A stretch of DNA of 64,000 nt from Eutypa lata (Eukaryota; Ascomycota; Sordariomycetes; Xylariales; Diatrypaceae). Location: assembly GCA_022661535.1 (NCBI GenBank), contig JAKULF010000005.1, forward strand, positions 4,154,001-4,218,000. The letters run 5' to 3'. Numbering within the stretch: position 1 is the stretch's first letter; every line of letters begins with the position of its first letter. Made by a program: the position numbers and the translations under genes. The notes under the pieces were generated by a model. It did no database searches. It was given only the letters and a program-made list of their open reading frames with translations, and was not told where the DNA came from. Below, one piece after another: positions 10,243-21,220 of this stretch.

Positions 10243-12502
10243 TATATAAATATTACATTATAAAAGTTAATATAATAATAATTTTTTAATAATATAATAT
10301 TTATTTTAATTTTATAATTACTTTATATATTTATTTTATACTTTAATAACGAAATAAATTATATATAATTACGAAAAAATTTATTATTTAAAATTAAACT
10401 TTAAATAATAACGATCGTATTAACGTTAATACGATAAAACGATTACGTTATTAAGCGATTAAATTAACGTTAAAAAAAAGTTTACGATAATTAACGAAAA
10501 AAGTAAAATAACGCTTATTAACGAAACGAAAGTTAATAATTTAAATTTAAAATAATTATTAAAGTTAATTATAACGTTATTATTAAAAAAAAAATATATA
10601 TATTTAAATTAAATCGATTTTTTATTTAAAATAATTAATAATAATTAATTAATTAATAATAATAATTAAAAAATATAAAAAACGTTTTTTAAATAATTAT
10701 TATAAAAATAAAATATTAAAAAAATAATAAAAATTAATTTATTTATATTAATAAAGTTAAAATTATTAACGTTATTTTATTTAATATAAAAAAAACTTAT
10801 TAACGATTATAATAAATTTTAATAAAAATATAAAAATATATTACGTTTTAAATAAAACGTATAAATATTATAATATTAATTAATAAAGAAATTTATAAAC
10901 GAATTTTTAATTTATTAAATAAAATTTAATAAAATAATTAATATTAAATTACGTTATTAAATTTTAAAGTTTAATTTAATATATTAAAAATATTAAATTA
11001 TTTATTAATTTAAATTAATAATTTATTATATTTATTAATTTAATTTATAATAAACTTAAAAATATTATTAAATAAAAAATTATTTTATTAAATATTAAAT
11101 ATAACGATAAATTAAATTTATAATAATTTTATAATTAAATTTTAAAAAAATAAAAACAATAAAAATAAAAAAAATTATTAAAATAAAAATAATAAATTAA
11201 TTTAAAAAAAATTATTTTATTTTAAATATAATAAATATAATTATAAAGTAATAAATTATTTAAAAAAATAAAATAAAAATAATAATAACGACGATTTTAT
11301 TAACTTCGTTAATAAAGTTATTTTAATAAAATTATAAAATATTTATAAAAGTTTAATTTATAAAGTATAAAAGCGTTATTAATATAAAAACGTTATTAAA
11401 AGATTTTTATAATAATTTTATTTTTTAAATTATAAAAACGTATTAATAAATAAAATATTAATATTATAATTTAAATAATAATTATTATAAAAAACGAAAA
11501 AATAAATATTTAAAAGTTTTAAAGTTATAAATTATATATAAATAAATTATTTTATAATTATTTATATTTAAATATTTATATATTTATATTATTAAAAAAT
11601 AATTATAAATATATAAAATTAATATTAATTTTATAATTATTTTTAATATAAATATTATTTATAATAAAATATTAATTATAAATTTTTTAAAATTATTAAT
11701 ATAAATATTTAAAGTTATTTAATTTAATAAATATTTAAATTAAAAAGTTTATTTATTTTTATTAATTTATTTATATTATTTTTTATATATTTTAATAAAT
11801 ATTATTAATAAAGTTTATATAATTTTTTTTTAAATTTTTTTAATTTTAATATTTAATTATAACTTATTTATTATAATTAATTAATTTTAATTTATTTATT
11901 AAAATTATAAAAATCTTTTAAATAAAATAAAAAATATTATATTTTTTAAATTTATATTAATAATTATTAATTTAATATAATTATATATATATAAAAACGT
12001 TTATTATAATTTTTATTATTTATTTTATTTTTAAATTATTATTAAATTAATTTTAATAATATATTAAAAATATTTAAATTTAAATAACATTTATTTATTA
12101 AATATTAATTTATAATTATTTTAATAATATTAATATAATTTAAAATAAATATTTATAATTTATTATTAATTAATAAACTTATTAAGTAAAAAGGTATCGA
12201 TTATTTTAATAATGATTTAACCCCTTAACTGAAGAAGACTGGTTAAATGCATATTTACTAATTCGAATAGTTAGCCGAAAAGGAAACAATTATTAAACGG
12301 GGCACTAAGAGCACAGTAACAACAACTATCAGGGATTTGCAGGTTCTGTCACGCTACGTCACATCAAGTACGCTGCTTCCTTATTTCAAACGACAAGGTC
12401 ACGATTTTCGAAATTGCAAATGCTTAAACGATAGTGTGCGCTTCCCAGCTTTGCCCATCTGGGTGAGGCGAAGGCCCACAGATACCTACCTACCTAGACA
12501 CA

Positions 12503-13921
12503 ATGCGCGAGTTCATGGACTACATCCAATCGGCCTTCTACGCCGCGACGGGCTGGGACCGGGACAACTCGTATTCGTCGTTAAATGCTACCTCGGACGC
12601 GCTGCTGAGCTTCCCGACACCGCGCGGTCTTCGCCTGACACTGTCGTCGCTGGCCACGCCGCAGTTTGCCACCTCGTACCAGCTCGGCACCGTCGGCGTG
12701 GTCGACGGCTCCATCTCCTACCTGTACTCGACTGTGCCCCTGCGCAACGCCGTCGCCCAGAGCGACCGAATACCGCTCCCCGATCTCCTGCAGAGCTACC
12801 GCCCGCTCTCGGACCTCGCCAAAAGTTCTTATCTCCGCCACGGATGGGATGGCGGGGCGAGGGAAAAGTGTGAGACGCTGGCGTACGGGCGCCTGTACCT
12901 TCCCATGTCTATGCTCGAGGCTCTTGTTGTGAGGAGAGTCTCGCCAACGTTACAATGGCAAATGAGTGGTGTGTCGGACCAGACATTGCGAAATGGGGGT
13001 ACGATATTAAGCATGCTTCAATACGATATGGGTCGATACGGGGTGGAAGGCCTCGCATCGTCGGATGGAGGGCTACTTGGTGTACGTGGGTTGTATAATT
13101 TTGGGGGCGATGTAGCGGACTTAGATGCGGCGAAAGAAAAGGTACAAGATCACGGCAATGGGAATGGCAACGGCGGAGGAGACCGCATTCATGGAAGATT
13201 CAGCACAGGTGCGGAATTGTACTATGGAACCTTGAACAAATCGGGAGGGATGAGCCTCGGCATCCGGTTTGCGACGCTCTCCTCAAACAAGGGAACCCCG
13301 CTCACGGCTACCATGACGATAAATCCGCTTATGGGGAGCGTCAGTTGGAGCTACGCTGTCATGGCAGGCAGCTTCTGCTCGCTTGCGACGAGGATGAGTT
13401 TTAATGTCTACAGCTATGAAAGCGATTGGGCAGTTGGGATGGAGCTCTGGCGGAAAAAGGCAGCCAGCGCTGAGGATGAACAGATTGCAACACCAACAGG
13501 ACCGCACAAACCAGAAAGGAGTTTTCAAGCGAAGATGGAGTGGAGGCTAGATGATCCTATAACAGTACCACTCGATAACCCAGATGAGCCTGCGCTTGCG
13601 CCTGCGGGTCCAACCGTGACTCCCGAGCCCGTCAAGGAAGAAGGGTTCGAGTCTATTGAGAAGGAAAAGGACGAGCCTACTAAGAAAGAAAGAAGCTTTC
13701 AGGCCAAGATGGAATGGAGACCGGACGAACCCGAAGAAGTTAAAGACGTGGATCAGTATTCTGGTGTGCTTAAGGCGCGCTTAGACCAGCATATGCGACT
13801 AGGACTACTGTGGGAGGGTAGAGCCAAGTCTCTGCTTTTCAGCCTTGGGAGTGGGATTGATCTCCGACGGCTCGATTCACCATTCCGTACTCTAGGGTTG
13901 GAGGTACAATTCTCGTCTTGA
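12503..13921 (+). CDS. mdm10: Mdm10, mitochondrial outer-membrane beta-barrel (ERMES/SAM)
   Basis: Mdm10 is a 19-strand beta-barrel of the mitochondrial outer membrane. It anchors the ERMES ER-mitochondria tether and assists the SAM complex in beta-barrel assembly. One uninterrupted exon encodes 472 residues. Recognised by the N-terminus MREFMDYIQSAFYAATGWD, then PTPRGLRLTLSSLATPQFAT, SPTLQWQMSGVSD, DGGLLGVRGLYNFG and the C-terminal SPFRTLGLEVQFSS, which ends as a beta-signal for SAM insertion. A hydrophilic loop at residues about 205-220 is Gly/Asn-rich. Residues 339-348 and 397-406 carry the same RSFQAKMEWR motif, with different synonymous codons in most positions. There are no introns, and the gene begins only about 300 bp from AT-rich island 1. 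Confidence 0.95.
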   Translation: MREFMDYIQSAFYAATGWDRDNSYSSLNATSDALLSFPTPRGLRLTLSSLATPQFATSYQLGTVGVVDGSISYLYSTVPLRNAVAQSDRIPLPDLLQSYRPLSDLAKSSYLRHGWDGGAREKCETLAYGRLYLPMSMLEALVVRRVSPTLQWQMSGVSDQTLRNGGTILSMLQYDMGRYGVEGLASSDGGLLGVRGLYNFGGDVADLDAAKEKVQDHGNGNGNGGGDRIHGRFSTGAELYYGTLNKSGGMSLGIRFATLSSNKGTPLTATMTINPLMGSVSWSYAVMAGSFCSLATRMSFNVYSYESDWAVGMELWRKKAASAEDEQIATPTGPHKPERSFQAKMEWRLDDPITVPLDNPDEPALAPAGPTVTPEPVKEEGFESIEKEKDEPTKKERSFQAKMEWRPDEPEEVKDVDQYSGVLKARLDQHMRLGLLWEGRAKSLLFSLGSGIDLRRLDSPFRTLGLEVQFSS

Positions 13922-16792
13922 TTGCCCGACTGAGCCCCTCGGATAGCAAATCCTTGTGTCCAAGACAAGTCTCTCCCCCTCTCGCTTCTCGGCAGACGTA
14001 GGGGTGAGGGGTGCGGATCTCCCCGCAGTGCGCGGCCCATCCAGTGAGTTCCTTTGGTCAGCCCATGCAGTTCTGAAGATGGTACCTGGTTCTGGTTGAT
14101 TGCGCTCGTCACTAGGCGAATCCCAATGCGACCCTTACATTACAGTAAATCGACATTGAACTAAAATCAATGGTTTCTATTCGAACCGGGTGGGGGATGC
14201 AATGCCTGAAAACAGCTTTACAGTGTACTAACCCCTTTACGCTTAGCAGTCGTACCTTTGTCATGGAGGACAAAGAGAATGCGGCGTAACTACATTAATT
14301 AAGGTGGTGCGAAGTACGAAGGAGGATCATGACTCGCAGCCGGTTTTGTGCATAGATCACCTAAGACGGGGCCAAGGATAGCCAACCGCTGCACCTAGAC
14401 CTTTGGTATCCATCAATGCAGTTGCTGTTTGTGCGACTCGGACTTCTAAGAGTTCATAGGTAGATGAGAGAAAAGGATATGCCCACGAAAGTCACACAAC
14501 TTAAATTGCTGACTTGGAATCATCTTGTGAAGCTACGCAGAATGTAATACAAGGCGGCTAACAAGTCCACGTGGTTAGATTACACTGCTATCGATGGATG
14601 GTGGTATCTACAAAACGGACCGCCTGGGAACATGCACCAAGATTTTGCTATTCTACCGGTCATCTTATACTAGCTGGGAAATAACAGGCTAATGAAACGT
14701 ACAACTGCCAAGCTTGAGCATTACGACTTTACGAATCTACGGGTTATCTACTTCATGGTATGATCGTTCTTATCCTTCATATCAATGTTGTATCAACCGT
14801 CCTGTTGGAGATTAGGTAGCGCCAGCCCCGCCAGCCTTACAACTGCTACTAAAAGCGCCATTACTCGGATTCATGAGAACCTTGATGGACAGGCGCACCC
14901 ACCTTATTGGGTCCATTTGCGGCTTATTAGCAGGGGTCTGGGCAAATCAGGGACGAGTTATTGGTGAAGTCGCCGATTCCCGCCGCCAACAGTTGCCCAC
15001 TTAGGTACTCTTTATGTCATCAATGAAGAGTCTTGGCGGGGGTACGGGGTGTATGTATGTACATGTTTGCGTTTAACGAAGGTTGTATCACCGGAACACA
15101 ATACGTAAATCTATCTTTAAAGTAGTGGAACGTTTGAAGACAAGTAACGTTTTTCCTCTTATGATCAAAAGGTGATCAGTCGTAGACCTAAAGGGAAGGG
15201 ACTTGTTGTAATTTGAGTCAGGGACGTTTATGTTTTCCAGCATGTCGTGGTTCATATGACAAGTGAGACATTGAAGAGACCCAGCTGAGAGAGATAGAGA
15301 GGGTACCTACGAAATGTGTGTACATACATTACCGACTGAAACATCAATAACATCCATGCGGATACGACGTAACTACATCCGGTACAAAATTCTGAGGCTA
15401 AGTCCCACATGCACTTTCTATCCAACCACATGCAAGATTTTGTTTAACTCTTGTTCATTTTAGTCGTTAGTTACCGCTAACGATTGCATCACAAGTATTG
15501 TACCCTGTGGTTGAAAGAGCCTACATACTTGACTACATACACATAACTACATACACACATAATGTACTGTATGTAGTCAGCTAATCAGTTAGCGTATAAT
15601 CGTAGAATATTTTCAGTCCCTCAAGGTTCTCAACCTTCCCACATGCCCACACCAACATGTGTAGTAGTAGCAGTAACAATAGTAGACCTGTTTCTACGAA
15701 TCTGGTGCGCCATGCCGAATATCCTAGCTCCTAAACATGGACTTCCAACATCTCCTCGCCATTCCCCCTCCCCCTCCCTCTCCCTCTTGATGAGATCGTA
15801 TAACGTTGCCGCCAGGGTTCCCGCATCTCTCCAACGCAGTAACTAATATCTAGACTCTTCTCCACAACATCGCAAGTTATCGTGGATCCCGAGAACATCT
15901 TTTTTGACAAGACTTTTTTTTCTCTCCCAAGAGTGCTTGTTTCGATTAAGCTTTCGAGGTCCCGGAATCCTGGGAAACCCACGGTTCGGCACGCCTGTGC
16001 GTCAGTGAGGTTGAAACTTTATATTCCAGTCTTCATCTGGACTCGTCTTCCAAACAAACAGACAAATTTGCGGAAGCCAAAAAAAACTGCCTTGAACTTC
16101 CGGCTGGACTCGAAAGGCTCTGGGTATATACGAATTTCTTCGGCCCGGCTCAACAGCGTTGTTTCCCCTGCTGCGAAGCGCTCAAGGCTTCAGACCATTT
16201 CCAGCTCAGGTAAGGTCACCTCCTCTCAGAGTCATGGTAGTTACCCGCTACGTTGTATTACACCGAACTGCCACTATAGTCCTGCACCTACGCTTCCAGG
16301 CTTGCACCTTGTGTGTCCCTCAAGGTCCTCGTCTGACGCGAAAAACCGAACAACTCCTTCCTTCCCCCACTGTTAATCAGGACTTCTGTTCCTGTTTTGT
16401 AGTCTACCACCCCTAACACTAACAAACCTTGTTCGGTGCAAAACTGACTGTTCACCCTAATAATATATTAATGGTGGCTGATCCTCACTGACATACTTTC
16501 AGCTACAGACCCTTCCAATCTTATCTAGGTTTACTCGCGGCTTGGGCTTTCTTTGAACATATACTTAGCGTTACACACGTAGCCGTCTCAAACCCCCCTG
16601 CATAAATCGTCAACTGGTTTTCCACTGCAGTCCAAGGGTGTCTCAGTCTTTTTACCCCATTCTTTTTCAATCACATTCACTTGAACGGCATAAGTATCTC
16701 TCCCGTAGAGTACTAAGACTTATTCAGCACAAACACCTTGTTGTTGGTAAAAGAACCGTTACTCCGTACGAACAGGTAGCATCATAGCCAAG
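13922..16792. other. Long intergenic region, no convincing gene
   Basis: This 2.9 kb holds no frame I recognise. The part after about 15,600 is pyrimidine-rich and probably the promoter and long 5' leader of the zinc transporter. A GTAAGG donor-like site at about 16,210 and later TTTCAG acceptors (about 16,496-16,501) could define a leader intron. A 164-codon open frame at 15,882-16,376 looks like translated leader rather than a protein. Confidence 0.5.
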
Positions 16793-17959
16793 ATGTCTCT
16801 ACTTACAGAAGCCATCGGTAGCCTCCTCAGAGCGCGCCAAGACGATGCCTCTGCCGATGCCGAAGAAGCCGCTGCTTCGTCGGTCACTATCGACTGCGAT
16901 GCCGGTAACGAGTACGATGGCCGAATGGGCCTCCGGATTTCTTCCATCTTCGTCATTCTCGTTGGTTCCCTGCTGGGTGCCCTGCTCCCCGTCCTCCTGG
17001 CTCGCCACTCGAAGATGAAGGCAGGCACCGCGTTCTTCGTAGCCAAGTACTTCGGCTCCGGTGTTATCATCGGCACGGCGTTTATGCATCTGCTCTCGCC
17101 GGCCTACGAGGCCCTGTCCTCCCCGTGTCTCCCGGAGGGCGGCATCACCAGCTACGACTGGGCGGCGGGCATCTGCCTCATGACCATCTTCGTCATGTTC
17201 ACCATCGAGCTCCTCGCCAGCCGTTTCGACATCTTCGGAAGCCATTCGCACGATGACCTGGAGAAGGCCGACCCGTCCGCGAATATCCTTAACAAGGGCT
17301 CGCAGACTTCGACGCTACCCCACCACCAAAGCCAAGACGCCGAAGGCCACGAACTCAAGGAGGCCCGGGAGGTCCCCGGGCTCCCGACCGACGTCAGCTA
17401 CCCTCCGGGAGGCGAGGACCACCTGGGCCACCACCGAGAGCACACCGAGAACGACTCGTACTCGGCCTTCGCGGCGCAGATGATGGCGATCTTCATCCTC
17501 GAGTTCGGCGTCATCTTCCACTCGATCTTCATCGGCCTCACGCTGGCCGTCTCGGGCGACGAGTTCCGCGTCCTCTACATCGTGCTGGTCTTCCACCAGA
17601 CCTTCGAGGGCCTCGGTCTGGGCTCCCGGCTCGCCACCGCCGCCTGGCCCCGCTCCAAGTGGTACATGCCCTACCTGCTCGCCGTCATGTACGCGGTATC
17701 GACGCCCATCTCCATCGCGGCGGGTCTCGGCGTCCGCGAGAGCCTCGAGCCCGGAAGCCCCACGACGCTCATCGTGAACGGCGTCTTCGACGCCATCAGC
17801 GCCGGCATCCTGATCTACACCGGCCTCGTCGAGCTGCTCGCCCACGAGTTCATGTTCAACTCGCAGATGCGCAACGCCGGGATCAAGGTCCAGCTTTTCG
17901 CCCTGGGTTGCGTCGCGCTTGGCTGCGGCCTGATGGCTGTGCTCGCCAAGTGGGCTTAA
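16793..17959 (+). CDS. ZIP-family zinc/iron transporter (Zrt1/Zrt2-like)
   Basis: Plasma-membrane ZIP permease importing zinc (possibly iron). It is a single exon of 388 residues, usual for fungal Zrt proteins. Layout: hydrophilic N-terminus with Cys35 in TIDCD; TM1-TM3 at about 49-70, 80-105 and 122-142; a cytosolic His-rich loop at 151-217 (HSH, HH, HLGHHREH), the presumed metal-sensing or ubiquitination loop; then TM4 with FHSIFIGL (His243) and TM5 with FHQTFEGLGLG (His268, Glu272), which form the metal path; TM6-TM8 end at the C-terminal AKWA. No canonical Zap1 zinc-responsive element was recognised upstream. Third-position GC is high, unlike the AT islands. Zinc is the most likely substrate by family. 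Confidence 0.94.
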   Translation: MSLLTEAIGSLLRARQDDASADAEEAAASSVTIDCDAGNEYDGRMGLRISSIFVILVGSLLGALLPVLLARHSKMKAGTAFFVAKYFGSGVIIGTAFMHLLSPAYEALSSPCLPEGGITSYDWAAGICLMTIFVMFTIELLASRFDIFGSHSHDDLEKADPSANILNKGSQTSTLPHHQSQDAEGHELKEAREVPGLPTDVSYPPGGEDHLGHHREHTENDSYSAFAAQMMAIFILEFGVIFHSIFIGLTLAVSGDEFRVLYIVLVFHQTFEGLGLGSRLATAAWPRSKWYMPYLLAVMYAVSTPISIAAGLGVRESLEPGSPTTLIVNGVFDAISAGILIYTGLVELLAHEFMFNSQMRNAGIKVQLFALGCVALGCGLMAVLAKWA

Positions 17960-18884
17960 GTTAGTTTAGTTGGTTGTTTCGTTAGCTGGTTGGTTGGTAC
18001 AGACGGATTAGGAACAGAGCATTAGATGGAAAAGAAGAATCTTTTTGCTGGAAAGAAAATACCCCGTGAGAGAAAGAGACGAATAAATACCCGTACGAGA
18101 GAGAGAGAGAGGCAGAGGCATCAGTCAGTGCCTTAGCTAAGCGTGTGCATATATAGAAGATGAGCAGACTATCGCTTGCTTCCTATCATGCAATTATGTA
18201 TATTATGATGCTATCCATGTATGCTAGAAAGGAAAGGAAAAACAGACCTACCTACAAACTTACCTGGTTTAAACCTTTTACTTATTCGTCCGATGCCCAG
18301 TGACACCAGGGAACTGAACTACCATCGACTGTAACTTTATTCATTGTTTGTCTGTCTGTCTTTAGCTACCCTGAGCATTTCGATAGAGAATGCCATACTA
18401 CTATGTGTCTTGCCTTGCCTCGTTATTATATGCATTCCAGCCAGTAGCTGGGTTTAATCCTAGGTAGGTAGCCTCTGATTTACTCCTACTTTCCAGATAT
18501 GTACTCTCTGTAGTTGCCAGAGCTGTTTTCCGTGCCAGCCATATTCCGTGAACAAAAAACCTGCCGCAATTCCTTAACCTGTATATGTGATGTAACAGCC
18601 TCGTTCCGAGTAAAAAAAAAGCAAGGAATTCTATCATCGGTTGCAAATTCTAAAGCAAGTATTGTTGTTGTTCTTCTCCTCCGTCCGAATGACCGACCAT
18701 CTACTTTCACCTTCCTCAAAGGTAGCTAGTTCGTCCGTCTCGTGTCGATAATAGGTTTTTTCCTTCTTCTTTTCTTCTTTTCTTTTTGTTGTTGCAAATC
18801 GTAGTGTGTTTCTCAAGCAATAGCGAGATAAAGTTCGAATCATTCAAGCACACATAACATAATCTTATCCATCCACATGTCTGA
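17960..18884. other. Convergent 3' intergenic region
   Basis: 3' flanks of the zinc transporter (plus) and the deaminase gene (minus) meet here. It contains a GA microsatellite at about 18,099-18,112 and TCTG repeats at about 18,349-18,362. No gene is seen. Confidence 0.6.
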
Positions 18885-21220
18885 TCAGCGACCATACAGT
18901 CGGGAGTGGCGACGACGGCGATGGTGATGACGAAGCCCAACGGGAGAGTAGAAGCTGGGCATCGGCTCGTTCCTCTCCATTCTCACATCAGAACCCGGAA
19001 AGGGCTGTCGTCGTTGTTGCTGTTGCTGCTGCTGCTGCTGCTGTGCTACATGCAAGGGAGGCTCGTACGGAGCAAATCTTCGCTGCTCCATACCCGCCGC
19101 ATTCGCATTCACATCGAGGTTGAGGTCATCCATTCCCGCGATGAAATTCCTACTAGCCGTCGAGAACATTGGCGCCTGCGCGGCAGACGAAAGCCTGTGG
19201 CGGCGGGTATTTTCGCTGTAGACATTGTTGATGCCGGCATTTCGCTGCTGCTGCTGCTGTGAGCGCGAATATGAGGCCAGGTAATCGGGCTCCTCAAGGA
19301 TTGGCGCTGGCCACTTCATACCTGGAGTCAGTAATTCTCTGTGGGAAATCAGGCGAAGAAGGGTAGGAGATGCTCGGAAGAAAAATAACTACGAGGATTG
19401 CTTACCGGGTTACGATACCGCGTGCGCTCTTCATACGTACGCTGCCGCGGGTATACCGGGGTCTTCGGCACGTGTCTGAAGGCCTGGAGTCTTTCTTGGA
19501 AGGCCTATCAGGTTCGAGAGTCAGTAAATACTGTTCTCAGTAAGGTATCAAGAGCTTCACCCCACGTCGTCTGGGAAGGCTCAAAGGGGAAAAAAGGAGG
19601 GTTCTCAATGCTCACCTGCATAGACGTCTCCTGTCGAGGCGCGAACGATAACTGCGTATGAAAGCGTTCCTCTTGGGCACTGGGAGAAGGTGGTGGGGAT
19701 GGCGAAGGGGTGAGTACTATCGTGCCTTCGGAGTCAGGGTCGGAGTCGGAGTCGGAGTCAATTATTACTTCTACTCTCGAATTATGACCGTTGGTCTCGT
19801 TAGCAATACCGACCATATCCCGACCAAGGACCCTGTCGTGAAGAATTGGCCGAGCGTTGACAGCCGGTTGGGAATCTGCGATGACCGGTCCGTTGTTGTA
19901 TTCCACCTCGTCATCCGACAGGTCGCTTCGGGCGTCCGGATCCGGGAACGCATCCATCACAAGATCTACTGCGGCGTTCCTTCTCCCGACCTTGGAACGT
20001 ACCGTCGGGCCCATTCCAGCTCCGCCCTTCAGGAAAAATGTAACACGGGTATAATCGGTCAACGCCTGGACGTATTTATGGCAGGACGAACAAGGATAGG
20101 AATTGATGAATATGACGGCATGGCGCTCGGGTCCCAACTCCGCGGTACGCAAGGCCTGGAGTTTCTTCTTCGTCTTCCAGCTCTCGCCTCCGGGTATTTT
20201 CTGGGCATTCTTGTTCGCCACCTCGAGTATGTAATATGTTGCCAACTGGACTTCGACGTGGCCGGCTTGGACGCGGCCGAGATGGTGCGGCAAGGGTGCT
20301 TTCGATCCGTTGTCGTGCATGTTACTCGAGAACCGCATGCCAATGATCCGGGAGACGTTTTGCAGGGCCTCCGAGTTCCAGTATGCCCTATCTAACACTC
20401 GCGGGTCGCTGAGCAGACCTCGACCCTTGTATCCGCTGAGGGCGACTTTGAGCACGTTGTGACTGCTACTGACTTTCACCCCACCGATGGTCTTCATAGG
20501 GAGTATAGGCTCGCCCGTGTCAAATTCATCGATGCAAGCAAATAGTTTGACTGTGTTAAGGTCGAGATTAGCAAGTACCTCCTCCCTAGGGCAAGGTACG
20601 TGATCCGAAGAGGAAAACGAGAAAAACATTTTAAGAAGACTTCGCAACTCATCAACATTTCCTCAGACCGATGAACAGGAGGCCGAACGAGTCACGCCTA
20701 AATAGTTCGCAGGTAGGTAGCTCAGAAGCAACTTACTCTTTGAACCTTCCTTGCTGAGGAAAATATCCGGGTATCCGGAGTCGCCGACACTGGATATCAT
20801 CATTCTCATTCGTCCGGGATGATCGAGCAGCTCCAACATGACCTCTCGGGCGTAACGGGCTTTAGGATGTTCCTGGCCGATACTATGTTTCAAGTACAAG
20901 GCCCTCTTGTCCTTGGCGAAAGACAGGTCACCACCACAATAGAGGTGCATAGGGAAGCCATCGGCGTCTTTCGCACAATAGTCGGCTTTTGCTCTGACAA
21001 GATATTCGAACACCGTAAGATGTCCCATCAGAGCCGCAAGCATAAGCGGCGTCTCCCCGCTAGGCCAAGCGGGCTCGTCACTCGGCTGGTTGGTAGGTGG
21101 GAGAACTGGAACATCGATATTTTGATAGCTCGGCGCCAGTTCGACGACTCGGTCTAGGTCCCCATCTAGGCATGCTTGGTGGAGGGGTAGAAGGCCTAGG
21201 GGAGACATATCATAAGGCAT
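18885..21220 (-). CDS. Ankyrin-repeat protein with cytidine-deaminase-like zinc domain
   Basis: Exons as I read them: 21220-20737, 20661-19616, 19504-19419 and 19338-18885, giving 689 residues. Residues 9-95 hold two ankyrin-like repeats (LPLHQACLDGDLDRVVEL; GETPLMLAALMGHLTVFEYL). Residues about 290-360 carry the zinc signature of the deaminase superfamily: His296-x-Glu298 (GHVEVQ) and Cys352-x2-Cys355 (SYPCSSCHKYV), with a beta-strand FIN before it. An acidic DSDSDSDPDS/proline linker follows. The C-terminus is Gln-rich (tracts of 5 and 10 Gln from CAG repeats) and ends in a His/Arg patch. The last junction is uncertain: the donor CG/GTATCG with acceptor TTTCCCACAG keeps the Q-rich frame (RELLTPGMKWPAP), while GTAAGC would end the protein after about 14 further residues. 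The N-terminus may extend upstream. Target (free base, RNA or DNA) is unknown. Confidence 0.8.

Larger units (their letters stand above)
7580..12200. repeat. AT-rich RIP-degraded island 1
   Basis: This is about 4.6 kb of almost pure A/T with no open frame of note. The remaining C is nearly always CpG or CpT; CpA and TpG are nearly absent, as expected after exhaustive RIP of duplicated DNA. A CpG-containing stretch at 10,370-10,620 may be the remains of a coding region. Two pairs of diverged direct repeats lie inside. The parent elements cannot be identified. Confidence 0.85.

Noticed and set aside
14150..14260. Possible tRNA on the minus strand (GGTTCGAATAG resembles a B-box)
   Set aside because: The T-stem does not pair and no acceptor stem could be formed.
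15882..16376. 164-codon plus-strand frame upstream of the zinc transporter
   Set aside because: Composition is that of a pyrimidine-rich leader, there is no recognisable domain, and an overlapping second frame is equally open.
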